Shown piece after piece: positions 50,315 through 59,456 of a DNA stretch of 64,000 bases. Source of the DNA: Acidovorax sp. YS12 (GTDB lineage: Bacteria; Pseudomonadota; Gammaproteobacteria; Burkholderiales; Burkholderiaceae_C). The translations under genes were made by a program, and so were the position numbers. Numbering within the stretch: the stretch's first letter is position 1; every line of letters starts with the position of its first letter. The stretch lies in NCBI GenBank assembly GCA_021496925.1, contig CP053915.1:496001-560000 (forward strand), given 5' to 3'. The notes under the pieces are model-generated. The model did no database searches and was not told the origin of the DNA. It was given only the letters and a program-made list of their open reading frames with translations.

Positions 50315-51844
50315 TCAGAGCGTGGCCCAGGCGCGCACCACCGCGTAGCTGCGCCACGGCCGCCAGGCCTGCGCCGCCTCGGCCGCGGCGCGGGCGGGCT
50401 GGCGTGTGCCTTGCACGCCCAGGGCCTTGTGCAGCGCCACGTCGCCGCTGGGGAAGGCGTCGGGCCAGCGCAAGGCGCGCATGGCGATGTACTGTGCCGT
50501 CCAGTCGCCAATGCCGGGCAGTTGGCACAGCGCCGCCGTGGTGGCCGGCACGTCGGCATGGGCATGCAGGGCGATCTGGCCGGTGTTCACGGCGCGCGCC
50601 AGCGCCACGATGGCGGCCTGGCGCTGGCGCACGATGCCCAGCTGTCCCAGGGCCTCGCCCTCGGCGGCGGCCAGCACGGCGGGGGCCGGGAAGAGGCGGT
50701 TCAGCCCGGGCCAGGGCGTTTCGATGGGCGTGCCGAAACGCTCCACCAGGCGCTGCGCCAGGGTGCGCGCCGCCGCCACCGTGATCTGCTGCCCGAGGAC
50801 GGCGCGCACCGCCAGCTCGAAGCCGTCGAAGCAGCCGGGCACGCGCAGGCCGTCGCCCTCGGGAAAGTCGCCATGCAGCACGGCGGCGATGGCGGCCGGG
50901 TCGGCGTCCAGGTCCAGCATGGCGCGCACGCGGGCGATCACCTGGGGCAGCACGGGCAGCAGGCTGTCGCTCACCGAGAGCGCCACCAGGCTGCGCGCCG
51001 TATCGAAGGCGGTTTCGAGCCACCCCGTGTGCTCGCCGCCGCCGCAGGCCAGCCGCGCCGTGCGGCGCAGCGCCAGCGCATCGGCCGCCTCGACGGCGGG
51101 GATTTGCCGCGCGGCGAAAAAGGCGAGCAGCGCCGCAGGGTCGTACGGCGGGCGGTAGCCCAGGCGCACCGGGCGGCTGCGCCCCGGGTCCGCCGGGCCC
51201 GTGCGCCGCAATTGCGTGGGATTGAGTCCGTAGTGCTGGACGAAGGCGGCGTTGAAACGCCGCACGCTGGCGAAGCCGCTGGCCAGCGCCACCTGGGTGA
51301 CGGGCAGGCAGGTGTCGGTCAGCAACTGCTTGGCCGCCAGCAGCCGCCGCGTCTGCAGGTACTGCAGCGGGGAGATGCCGAGCGCCGCCTCGAACAGGCG
51401 GCGCAGGTGGCGGTCGCTCACGCCCAGGCGGGCGGCCAGTTGCGCCACCAGGGCGCCGCCTTCCAGCGGGCTGCCGGCCTGCGGCGTGTCGAGCAGGCGC
51501 AGGGCCTGGCGCACGAGGATGGCGCCCGCGTCCTGCACCGACCAGGCGAGCGCCTGCGGCGCCAGCTCCGGCCGGCAGCGCAGGCAGGGCCGGAAGCCCG
51601 CGTGCTCGGCCTGCGCGGCCAGGGCGAAGAAGCGGCAGTTCTCGCGCCGCGGCGTGCGCACGGCGCAGACCGGGCGGCAGTAGATGCCGGTGGAGGTCAC
51701 ACCCGTGAAGAAGCGCCCGTCGAAGCGCGCATCGCGCGCCTTCAGGGCGAGGTAGCGGGCGTCGTCATCGTCGGCGGGAGGCAGGGTGGGCATGAAGCGG
51801 ATGATAGGTTGCGGCCTGCCTGCGGGCGCGCCGTTTCCGGACAT
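50315..51844 (-). CDS. Ada-AlkA fusion: methyl-sensing N-terminus plus 3-methyladenine glycosylase
   Basis: 509 residues. Residues ~25-95 form the Ada zinc domain (GIYCRPVCAVRTP...CLRCRPE) whose cysteine takes methyl groups from phosphotriesters. An AraC-type helix-turn-helix follows (~130-215), then AlkA N-terminal and HhH-GPD domains (LGQQITVAAARTLAQRL and LPGIGDWTAQYIAMRAL with the catalytic Asp further on). It probably senses methylation, activates the ogt unit and excises alkylated bases. GGAGAG favours ATG 51844; ATG 51793 (492 residues) also fits. Confidence 0.9.
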   Translation of the reverse strand: MSGNGAPAGRPQPIIRFMPTLPPADDDDARYLALKARDARFDGRFFTGVTSTGIYCRPVCAVRTPRRENCRFFALAAQAEHAGFRPCLRCRPELAPQALAWSVQDAGAILVRQALRLLDTPQAGSPLEGGALVAQLAARLGVSDRHLRRLFEAALGISPLQYLQTRRLLAAKQLLTDTCLPVTQVALASGFASVRRFNAAFVQHYGLNPTQLRRTGPADPGRSRPVRLGYRPPYDPAALLAFFAARQIPAVEAADALALRRTARLACGGGEHTGWLETAFDTARSLVALSVSDSLLPVLPQVIARVRAMLDLDADPAAIAAVLHGDFPEGDGLRVPGCFDGFELAVRAVLGQQITVAAARTLAQRLVERFGTPIETPWPGLNRLFPAPAVLAAAEGEALGQLGIVRQRQAAIVALARAVNTGQIALHAHADVPATTAALCQLPGIGDWTAQYIAMRALRWPDAFPSGDVALHKALGVQGTRQPARAAAEAAQAWRPWRSYAVVRAWATL

Positions 51845-51919
51845 GTGCCTGGCTCTCCAGGTGTAGGCGGCGGCCTACAATGCGCGGCTTCTTTCCAGCG
51901 TTCGACGACAGGATTCCCC

Positions 51920-53308
51920 GTGCAGATCTCGCCCACCATCTTCAAGGCCTACGACATCCGCGGCATCGTTCCGAGCACCCTGAACGCCGCCGTGGCCCTG
52001 GGCCTGGGGCGCGCCTTCGGCACGGCCGCGCGGGCCCAGGGGCAGACCGTGGTGGCCGTGGGGCGCGATGGCCGCCTTTCGGGGCCGGAGCTGTCGGCCG
52101 CGCTGATCCAGGGCCTGGTGGAAAGCGGCGTCGAGGTCATCGACATCGGCCTGTGCACCACGCCCATGCTGTACTTCGCGGCGGCCACGCTGTGCCAGAG
52201 CGGCATCCAGATCACGGGCAGCCACAACCCCAAGGACTACAACGGCTTCAAGATGGTGCTGGCCGGCCGCGCCATCCATGACGAGGACATTCAGCAACTG
52301 CGCCGCACGATGGAAGCGGAGTCCTGGCAGCTCGCCCCCGGCGGCAGCGTGCGCCAGGCCGACGTGCTGCCCGCCTACGTGCAGCGCATCGTGGGCGACG
52401 TGAAGCTCGCGCGCCCGATGAAGATCGTGGTGGACTGCGGCAACGGCGTGGCGGGTGCGTCGGCGCCCGGCATCTTCCGTGCGCTGGGCTGCGAGGTGGT
52501 CGAGCTGTTCTCCGAGGTGGACGGCAACTTCCCCAACCACCACCCCGACCCGAGCAAGCCCGAGAACCTGCGCGACCTGATCGCCGCGCTGCAGGGCACC
52601 GGCGCCGAGCTGGGCCTGGCCTTCGACGGCGACGGCGACCGCCTGGGCATCGTCACCAGGGACGGCCAGAACATCTTCCCCGACCGCCAGATGATGCTGT
52701 TCGCGCAGGACGTGCTCTCGCGCGTGCCGGGCGGCACCATCCTGTTCGACGTGAAGTGCACGCAGCGCCTGGCGCCCGCCATCCAGGCGGCTGGCGGGCA
52801 GCCGCTGATGTACAAGACGGGCCACTCGCTCATCAAGGCGCGCATGAAGGAGGTGGATTCGCCCCTGGGCGGCGAGATGAGCGGCCACATCTTCTTCAAG
52901 GAGCGCTGGTACGGCTTCGACGACGGCACCTACGCGGGCTGCCGCCTGCTGGAAATCCTGAGCCGCAGCAACGACCCCAGCGCCGTGCTCAACGCCCTGC
53001 CCACGAGCCACTCCACGCCCGAACTCAACGTGCAGTGCGCCGAGGGCGAGCCGCACCAGCTCACGGCCGCGCTGCAGGCTCTTGCGGGCGAGGCCTTCGC
53101 CGCGCCCGCGCAGGTCAGCACCATCGACGGCCTGCGCGTGGACTGGCCCGACGGCTTCGGCCTGATCCGCGCAAGCAACACCACGCCCGTGCTGGTGCTG
53201 CGCTTCGAGGGCCACACGGAAGAGGCGCTGCAACGCATCGAGGCGCACATGCGCGCGCTGCTGGAGCGCGTGAAGCCCGGCGCGCAGGTGGGCAGCGCCG
53301 CACACTGA
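51920..53308 (+). CDS. phosphomannomutase/phosphoglucomutase
   Basis: 462 residues. The phosphoserine loop is ITGSHNPKDYNGFKM and the metal loop FDGDGDRLG; the C-terminal phosphate-binding segment is IRASNTTPVLVLRFE. It matches the AlgC/ManB bifunctional class that makes mannose-1-P and glucose-1-P for LPS and polysaccharide. The start is GTG at 51920 with AGGA upstream, which gives the family N-terminus ISPTIFKAYDIRG. waaA follows 13 bp later, fitting a role in envelope synthesis. Confidence 0.93.
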   Translation: MQISPTIFKAYDIRGIVPSTLNAAVALGLGRAFGTAARAQGQTVVAVGRDGRLSGPELSAALIQGLVESGVEVIDIGLCTTPMLYFAAATLCQSGIQITGSHNPKDYNGFKMVLAGRAIHDEDIQQLRRTMEAESWQLAPGGSVRQADVLPAYVQRIVGDVKLARPMKIVVDCGNGVAGASAPGIFRALGCEVVELFSEVDGNFPNHHPDPSKPENLRDLIAALQGTGAELGLAFDGDGDRLGIVTRDGQNIFPDRQMMLFAQDVLSRVPGGTILFDVKCTQRLAPAIQAAGGQPLMYKTGHSLIKARMKEVDSPLGGEMSGHIFFKERWYGFDDGTYAGCRLLEILSRSNDPSAVLNALPTSHSTPELNVQCAEGEPHQLTAALQALAGEAFAAPAQVSTIDGLRVDWPDGFGLIRASNTTPVLVLRFEGHTEEALQRIEAHMRALLERVKPGAQVGSAAH

Positions 53309-53321
53309 CCTGGCCCTTGCC

Positions 53322-54605
53322 GTGCGCTGGCTCTACAGCACCCTGACCTGGGCCGCACAGCCGTTGCTGCGCCGTAAGCTGCGCCGCCGCGCCGTGGCTG
53401 AGTCGGGCTATGCCGTGGCGGTGGAGGAGCGCTTCGGCCGCTACGGCCAGCCCGCGGGTTCCGGCTTCGTCTGGGTGCACGCCGTCTCGCTGGGCGAAAC
53501 GCGCGCCGCCGCCATCCTGCTGGCCGCGCTGCGGCGCGCGCTGCCCGGCATGCGCCTGCTGCTGACCCACGGCACGGCCACTGGCCGCGCCGAAGGCGCC
53601 AAGCTCTTGCAGCCGGGCGACGTACAGGTCTGGCAGCCCTGGGACACGCCCGCTGCCGTGCAGCGCTTTCTGCGCCAGTTCCGCCCGGCGCTGGGCATCC
53701 TCATGGAAACCGAGGTCTGGCCGAACCTGGTGGCGGCGTGCCGCCGCCAGGGCATTCCCCTGGCGCTGGCCAATGCGCGCCTGAACGACACCTCGCTGCG
53801 CAAGGCGCAGCGCCTGGGCTGGCTGGCGCGCCCGGCCTACCGGGGCCTGGTGGCGGTGTGGGCGCAGACCGAGGCCGACGCCCAGCGCCTGCGCACGCTG
53901 GGCGCGCCCGTGCAGGGGGTTTTCGGCAACCTGAAGTTCGACGTCGAGCCCGACGGCGCCCAACTCGCGCAGGGCCGCGCCTGGCGCGCCATGCAGGCGC
54001 GGCCCGTGGTGCTGCTGGCCAGCAGCCGCGAGGGCGAGGAAGCCCTGTGGCTCGAGATTTTCAAGCAAAAAACGGCTCCAGCCCTTATGGGGCAAGCGCC
54101 AGCAGCTATCAATTCGGAAGTGCAGTGGCTCATCGTGCCGCGCCATCCGCAGCGTTTCGATGCCGTGGAGGCGATGCTGCGGGCGGCGGGCCTGTCGGTG
54201 GCGCGGCGCAGTCGCTGGCAGGGCGCGCCGCCGCAGGCCGACGTCTGGCTGGGCGACAGCCTGGGCGAAATGGCGCTGTACTACGGCCTGGCCGACGTGG
54301 CCTTGCTCGGCGGCAGCTTCGCGCCGCTCGGGGGGCAGAACCTCATCGAAGCCGCGGCCTGCGCCTGCCCCGTGGTGCTGGGGCCGCACACCTTCAACTT
54401 TGCCGAAGCGGCGCAGAAGGCCTGCGCCGCCGGAGCGGCCCGCCGCGTGGCCGGCATGGCGCAGGGCGTGGATGCCGCGTACATGCTGGCGTGCGATGCC
54501 GGGGCGCTGGCCGCGGCGCGCACAGCCGCCCTGGAGTTTGCCCAGGCGCACCGCGGGGCGGCGCAGGCCACGGCCGACGCCGCGCGCCGCCTGTTGGGCC
54601 GATGA
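53322..54605 (+). CDS. waaA: 3-deoxy-D-manno-octulosonic acid transferase, carrying an in-frame repeat
   Basis: 427 residues from GTG. N-terminal membrane anchor, HAVSLGETRAA, LMETEVWPNL and the C-terminal GGSFAPLGGQNLIEAAA are classic WaaA (KdtA, GT30). It adds Kdo to lipid A precursor at the inner membrane. Residues ~249-264 (QKTAPALMGQAPAAIN) are encoded by a copy of the dispersed repeat (54066-54114), inserted in a surface-loop position without breaking the frame. Confidence 0.94.
   Translation: MRWLYSTLTWAAQPLLRRKLRRRAVAESGYAVAVEERFGRYGQPAGSGFVWVHAVSLGETRAAAILLAALRRALPGMRLLLTHGTATGRAEGAKLLQPGDVQVWQPWDTPAAVQRFLRQFRPALGILMETEVWPNLVAACRRQGIPLALANARLNDTSLRKAQRLGWLARPAYRGLVAVWAQTEADAQRLRTLGAPVQGVFGNLKFDVEPDGAQLAQGRAWRAMQARPVVLLASSREGEEALWLEIFKQKTAPALMGQAPAAINSEVQWLIVPRHPQRFDAVEAMLRAAGLSVARRSRWQGAPPQADVWLGDSLGEMALYYGLADVALLGGSFAPLGGQNLIEAAACACPVVLGPHTFNFAEAAQKACAAGAARRVAGMAQGVDAAYMLACDAGALAAARTAALEFAQAHRGAAQATADAARRLLGR
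54066..54114 (-). repeat. dispersed ~45-bp repeat, copy inside waaA
   Basis: In reverse orientation: GGCTCCAGCCCTTATGGGGC, then AAGCGCCAGCAGCTATCAATT. It keeps the waaA reading frame and contains no stop in that frame. Confidence 0.8.
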
Positions 54606-54705
54606 GCCATGCGCACACGGTTTTCGCGCAGGCTGGCGCCTTGCGGCATGGGCCCGTTTCTTGCGGTACCCCGGTTCCCGTATTTCCCGTGCACCAGGCA
54701 ACACC

Positions 54706-57003
54706 ATGATCCCCTTGCATGACATAGTGGTCGCCACCGTGGCCATGCTCGGGGTCGCGTTTCTCGTCTGCTGGAACGCCGCGCGGCAGAACCATGCCGC
54801 CTTGCTGTGGGGCATCGCCCACCTGGCGCTGGCGGGAGCGTCCTGGACGGGCTACCGTTTCATGCTGCAGCCGCAGGCCTGGCTCGGCCTGGTATCCACC
54901 CTGCTGACGGGGCTGTTCATCGCCACGCTGCACGCGGCCGCGGAGTCGCTGCGCGGACGGCTGCGCGGCTGGCGGGTGCTCGCGCTGCGCGCGCTGGGCA
55001 TCGCGCTGGCCGTGGCCGCCGTCGGTTTCGGCGGCAGCCAGATGGCCGGGCGGCTGCTGGTGCTGGCCTTGATGGTGCTGGCCTATGGCGTCTCGGCCCG
55101 TTTTCTCCTGGCCATGGGCTACAAGGCGGCGGGCATGGCGTTCGCCGTCAAGGCACTGGCGTGCCTCGCCGCGGTGGCCGAGCTGCACACCGTCGGCACG
55201 CCGTTCCAGAGCCCGCTGGCCGTGGTGGTGAACGGGGTGTCGAGCGCGCTGCTGGGCCTGGCGCTGATCGACGCCACCATCCACCTGTCGAGCCAGCGCC
55301 TGCGCAACGTGCTGCGCCACCTGCCCGATGCGCTGGTGGCGCGCAGGCTCGACGGCAAGGTGGTGTTCTGCAACGAGCGCTTCGCGCAGCTCGCCGGTGT
55401 GGCCTCGCCCGCCAGCCTGGTGGGGCGCAGCGTGCCGCTGCTGGCCGCCGACCAGGGCGAAGCCGATGCCATTGCCCGCAAGGTGAATGCCTTGGCTGAG
55501 TCCACCCCGCTGCACGAACCCATCCGGCTGGAGCGCTCCATCACACCGGCGCAAGGGGCGCCGTTTCCCGCGGAGGTGATCTTGTCCAGCCACATGGACC
55601 TGGGCTACCGGGTAATCCTGGCGCAGATCCGCGACCTGAGCGAACGCAAGAAGGCCGAGGAGGAGCGGCTGCAGCAGGCCAACACCGACCAGCTCACCGG
55701 GCTGGCCAACCGGCGCTTCCTGGAGCAGCAGCTCGATGCCCTGCTGTGGGCGGGCCGGCACCAGGGCACGTACTGCGCCGTGCTGCTGATCGACCTGGAC
55801 CATTTCAAGAAGGTCAACGACACGCTGGGCCATACCTTCGGCGACCAGGTGCTGTGCGAGACCGCCCAGGCCCTGCTGGCGCACCTGCAGCCCGGGGACC
55901 TGCTGGCGCGCCTGAGCGGCGATGAATTCGCGCTGGTCATGCCGCGCCTGCAGTCGCTGGCGAGCGTGCTGGAGGTGGAGGCGCGCGCGCAGGCCATATT
56001 GCACGCCGTGCGGCGGGACTTCCGCCATGCGGGCATGGCGTTCAAGCTCGACGCCAGCATCGGCGTGGCGTTTCCGGGCAAGGAGGCGCTGGCGGCCAGC
56101 GTGCTGCTGCAGCGCGCCGAAGTCGCCATGTACGAGGCCAAGGCGCGGGGGCGCAGCGGCTGGTGCTTCTTCGACGCGGGCATGGACGAGCGCCTGGCCG
56201 GCTCGCTGCGCATCGAGGCCGCGCTGCGCCAGGCCGTGGCGCAGGGCGAGCTGCGCCTGTACTACCAGCCCATCTACTGCGCCCGCACCGGCCGCCTGAC
56301 CAAGGCCGAGGCGCTGCTGCGCTGGGAGAGCCCGCAACTGGGCTGGGTGTCGCCGGGGCGCTTCATTCCCGTGGCCGAGGAGTCCGCGCTGATCCTGGAG
56401 GTCGGCGCGTGGGTGCTCGAAGAGGCCATCCGCCAGGTGGCGCAGTGGCGCGCACAGGGCTGGGACGCCCCGGTGGTCAGCATCAACGTCTCGGCCCGCC
56501 AGTTCGCGCACCCGGGCTTCGAGGCCTTGCTGCACATGCTCCTGCACCGCCACGGACTGCCGCCGCGCGCCATCGAGCTGGAACTGACCGAGACCCTGCT
56601 GGCCAGCGACCAGGAGAACCTGCCCGCGCTGCTGCACCGCCTGCATGATGCGGGCGTAGGCCTGTCGCTCGACGACTTTGGCACCGGCTATTCATCGCTG
56701 AGCTATCTGGCGCGCTTCCATCTGAATACGGTGAAGATCGACCGCAGTTTCGTCATGAACCTGCAGGAGGGCAGCCGCAACCACTCGCTGGTGCGGGCCA
56801 TCATTTCCATGGCGCACAGCCTGCACCTGCAGGTCGTGGCCGAGGGGGTGGAGTCGGCGCTGCAGCGCGCCATCCTGCAGGCCGAGGGCTGCGATTACCT
56901 GCAGGGCTACCTGCTGGGCCGCCCGATGCCCGCGGAGCAGCTACAGGCGCGCCCGCTGGCGCTGACCGAGGAACAGGCGCCTACTGTGCCAGGAACGCAT
57001 TGA
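54706..57003 (+). CDS. membrane-bound PAS-GGDEF-EAL protein
   Basis: 765 residues. Six or so membrane helices (residues 1-200), a PAS domain (~210-320), GGDEF (signature LSGDEF) and EAL (AEALLRW, NVSARQF, ELTETLL, DDFGTGYSS, VKIDRSF, AEGVE). The first Gly of GGDEF is Ser, often still active, but the inhibitory RxxD site is QPGD and so lost. The EAL set is complete, so c-di-GMP phosphodiesterase activity is likely. The C-terminus overlaps the convergent tolC gene by 23 bp. Confidence 0.92.
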   Translation: MIPLHDIVVATVAMLGVAFLVCWNAARQNHAALLWGIAHLALAGASWTGYRFMLQPQAWLGLVSTLLTGLFIATLHAAAESLRGRLRGWRVLALRALGIALAVAAVGFGGSQMAGRLLVLALMVLAYGVSARFLLAMGYKAAGMAFAVKALACLAAVAELHTVGTPFQSPLAVVVNGVSSALLGLALIDATIHLSSQRLRNVLRHLPDALVARRLDGKVVFCNERFAQLAGVASPASLVGRSVPLLAADQGEADAIARKVNALAESTPLHEPIRLERSITPAQGAPFPAEVILSSHMDLGYRVILAQIRDLSERKKAEEERLQQANTDQLTGLANRRFLEQQLDALLWAGRHQGTYCAVLLIDLDHFKKVNDTLGHTFGDQVLCETAQALLAHLQPGDLLARLSGDEFALVMPRLQSLASVLEVEARAQAILHAVRRDFRHAGMAFKLDASIGVAFPGKEALAASVLLQRAEVAMYEAKARGRSGWCFFDAGMDERLAGSLRIEAALRQAVAQGELRLYYQPIYCARTGRLTKAEALLRWESPQLGWVSPGRFIPVAEESALILEVGAWVLEEAIRQVAQWRAQGWDAPVVSINVSARQFAHPGFEALLHMLLHRHGLPPRAIELELTETLLASDQENLPALLHRLHDAGVGLSLDDFGTGYSSLSYLARFHLNTVKIDRSFVMNLQEGSRNHSLVRAIISMAHSLHLQVVAEGVESALQRAILQAEGCDYLQGYLLGRPMPAEQLQARPLALTEEQAPTVPGTH

Positions 57004-58303
57004 TGGCCTTCACGTCGTCCAGCGCGAGCGTGCCCGCCGCTTGGCGCAGCTTCAACTGGCCCATGAGCAGGTTGTAGCGTGCCACGGCCAGGTCCCGCTT
57101 GGTCTGGTAGAGCTGGCTCTGGGCGTTGAGCACGTCGATGTTGATGCGCACGCCTACCTGGTAGCCGAGCTTGTTGGCGTCCAGCGCGCTCTGGCTCGAC
57201 GCCTCGGCGGCCTCCAGCGCCTTGACCTGGCTGCGCAGCGACTGCACGCCGAAGAACGCGGCGCGCGTGCCCTGGGCCACGGCGCGGCGCGCGCCCTCCA
57301 GGTCGGCGCGGGCCTTTTCCTCCAGCGCCAGGGTTTCCTGGATGCGGTTCTGCACCGCGAACCCGGCGAACAGCGGCAGGTTCAGCGCCACGCCCACGCT
57401 GGCCGTGGTGTTGCGCTGGTTCAGGCCCTGGGCCGTCATGGTGCCCTTGGGGTAGTGGTTGATGGCGTAGCCGGCCTGTAGGTCCACCGTGGGCAGGTGG
57501 CCGGTGCGGGCCTTCTGCGTTTCCAGCTGGGCGATGTCGAGCGCCACGGTGGCCTGGCGCACGGCGGGCTGCTGCGCCTGCGATTTCTCCACCCACTCGG
57601 CCACGTCGCCCGCTGCATCGGTAGGCAACTGCACGGGCTGGGCCAGGGGCAGGGGGGCGATGCCGGTGCGGCCCACGAGCTGGTCGAGCGCCAGGCGCTT
57701 GACGTGCAGGTCGTTCTCGGCCGCGATTTCCTGCGCGACGACGATGTCGTAGCGTGCCTGGGCTTCGCGCTGGTCGGTGATGGTGCTGGTGCCGACCTCG
57801 AAATTGCGCTTGGCCGCCGCGAGCTGTTCCTCCACCGCGGCCTTTTGCGCGCGCACGAAGGCCAGCGTGTCCTGCGCGGCCAGCACGTCGAAATAGCCTT
57901 GGCTCACGCGCACCAGCAGATCCTGCGTGGCGGCGTCGAGCTGCGCCTGGGCCACGTCGATGCCGCGCTGCCCCTGCGCGTAGCCGATGCGGTTGGCCGG
58001 CCGGTACAGCGGCTGCGAGGCCGACAGCGTGACGTTGCGGTTCGGCGTGGTGAGGTTGATCTCCGGGCGGCTGACCTCGGTGCGCGCGGTGGACACCCCG
58101 GCCGACAGGCCGGCGCTGGGCAGCAGGCCGGCGCGCGCCTGTTCGGCGCGGCTGGCGGCGGCGTCCATCTGCGCCTTGGCGGACTGCCAGGCGGCGTCGT
58201 AGCCACGGGCCTGTTCCACCAGGGCCAGCAGGCTTTGCGCCTGTGCGGAGCAGGCCAGCGCGGCCAGGGCCAGCACAAGGGGGAGACGGCGGAACGGGGT
58301 CAT
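56981..58303 (-). CDS. TolC-family outer-membrane efflux protein
   Basis: 440 residues, signal peptide ending ACSAQAQ, and two OEP repeats with the long alternating coiled helices expected (QAQLDAATQDLLVRVSQGYF; QSALDANKLGYQVGVRINID). It forms the outer-membrane channel of tripartite pumps or type I secretion. It is the last gene of the leftward efflux cluster, separated from the pump by pcm and rhodanese genes. Confidence 0.93.
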   Translation of the reverse strand: MTPFRRLPLVLALAALACSAQAQSLLALVEQARGYDAAWQSAKAQMDAAASRAEQARAGLLPSAGLSAGVSTARTEVSRPEINLTTPNRNVTLSASQPLYRPANRIGYAQGQRGIDVAQAQLDAATQDLLVRVSQGYFDVLAAQDTLAFVRAQKAAVEEQLAAAKRNFEVGTSTITDQREAQARYDIVVAQEIAAENDLHVKRLALDQLVGRTGIAPLPLAQPVQLPTDAAGDVAEWVEKSQAQQPAVRQATVALDIAQLETQKARTGHLPTVDLQAGYAINHYPKGTMTAQGLNQRNTTASVGVALNLPLFAGFAVQNRIQETLALEEKARADLEGARRAVAQGTRAAFFGVQSLRSQVKALEAAEASSQSALDANKLGYQVGVRINIDVLNAQSQLYQTKRDLAVARYNLLMGQLKLRQAAGTLALDDVKAINAFLAQ

Positions 58304-58335
58304 GGAGGTCCTTCCAGCGGAAGAGGTCAGTAGTG

Positions 58336-58683
58336 TCAGTAGCAAGGAACGGAAGGGTCGCGCTCCAGCGCCCAGGCGTGGATGCCCCCGGCGATGTTGG
58401 CGACCTGCGCGAAGCCCTGGTGCGCAAGGAAGGCCGCCACCTGCATGCTGCGGCCGCCGTGGTGGCACAGGCAGGCCACCGGGCGATCCGGGTCGAGTTC
58501 GCCCAGCCGCACCGGCAGCACGCCCATGGGGATGTGCACGAAGGCGAAGCCGCCGGGCCGCACGCTGGCGGTTTGCAGCTCCCAGGGCTCGCGCACGTCC
58601 AGCACCAGCGGCTCGGTGCCGCTGGCTGCGCGGGCCTGGGCCAGCCAGGCTTCGAGTTCGTTGGGGCGGACCTGCGCAATCAT
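58336..58683 (-). CDS. rhodanese-like domain protein
   Basis: 115 residues, a single rhodanese domain of the GlpE/PspE size. The active-site loop is CLCHHGGRSMQ, with the nucleophile as the second Cys; DVREPWEL is the N-terminal signature. It may transfer sulfur to small acceptors. It starts two bases after the pcm stop and precedes tolC by 32 bp. Its link with efflux is unclear. Confidence 0.92.
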   Translation of the reverse strand: MIAQVRPNELEAWLAQARAASGTEPLVLDVREPWELQTASVRPGGFAFVHIPMGVLPVRLGELDPDRPVACLCHHGGRSMQVAAFLAHQGFAQVANIAGGIHAWALERDPSVPCY

Positions 58684-58685
58684 GC

Positions 58686-59399
58686 TCAGAACGTGAAGCG
58701 CGAGGGTTCGGCGAAGCCCTGCAGGCGCGGCGCCACGGTGTCCCACGGCTGGGTGGTCTCGAACTGGCTGCCCGTGCGGCGCACGAAGGTGGCGCGCATC
58801 ATCGGCTCCTGGCCCACGATGGCGCCCAGGCGCCCGCCCTCGCGCAGCAGCGCGAGCAGGCCTTGCGGCACTTCGGCCACGGAGCCGCTGAGCAGGATGA
58901 CGTCGAACGGGCCGTCGGGAATCGGGTCGCGCGCGCCGTCGGCCTGGCGCACGTCGGCGTTCTGGATGCCGGCGCGGCGCAGGTTTTCGCGCGCGGTCTG
59001 CGCCAGGGCGGGGTCGATCTCCAGCGACACCACGCGCTCGGCGCGGCTCGCCAGCAGGGCGGCCATGTAGCCCGAGCCGGCGCCGATCTCCAGCACGCGG
59101 TCGGTGGGCTGCACCTGCAGGTCCTGCAGCAGGCGGGCCTCGACGCGCGGCGCCAGCATGCAGTGGCCCAGGCGCAACGCCTCGTCGGCCTGGCCCAGCA
59201 GGGGAATTTCCATGTCCATGAACGCCATGCCGCGGTAGGCCGCGGGCACGAACTCCTCGCGCGGCAGGCGCGACAGCAGGTCGAGCACTTCGCTGTCCGA
59301 CACGTCCCAGGGGCGGATCTGCTGCTCGATCATGTGGTAGCGGGCCACCGTGGTCAGGTCATCGGGGTGGGTGGCGGTGGTGTTCAGGGGCAGGCTCAT
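58686..59399 (-). CDS. protein-L-isoaspartate O-methyltransferase family protein
   Basis: 237 residues. Motif I VLEIGAGSGYMAALLA and motif post-I VVSLEIDP are intact, while the PIMT active segment seen in E. coli Pcm is less clear (PREEFVPAAYRGMAFMD). It would repair isoaspartyl residues with SAM. It lies 57 bp downstream of the RND pump gene and two bases ahead of the rhodanese gene. Confidence 0.88.
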   Translation of the reverse strand: MSLPLNTTATHPDDLTTVARYHMIEQQIRPWDVSDSEVLDLLSRLPREEFVPAAYRGMAFMDMEIPLLGQADEALRLGHCMLAPRVEARLLQDLQVQPTDRVLEIGAGSGYMAALLASRAERVVSLEIDPALAQTARENLRRAGIQNADVRQADGARDPIPDGPFDVILLSGSVAEVPQGLLALLREGGRLGAIVGQEPMMRATFVRRTGSQFETTQPWDTVAPRLQGFAEPSRFTF

Positions 59400-59456
59400 G
59401 GCGTTCTCCAGGCGGATGTGGGCAGGTGTGGGGGAGGTGAGGACAAACCCTTGAGT

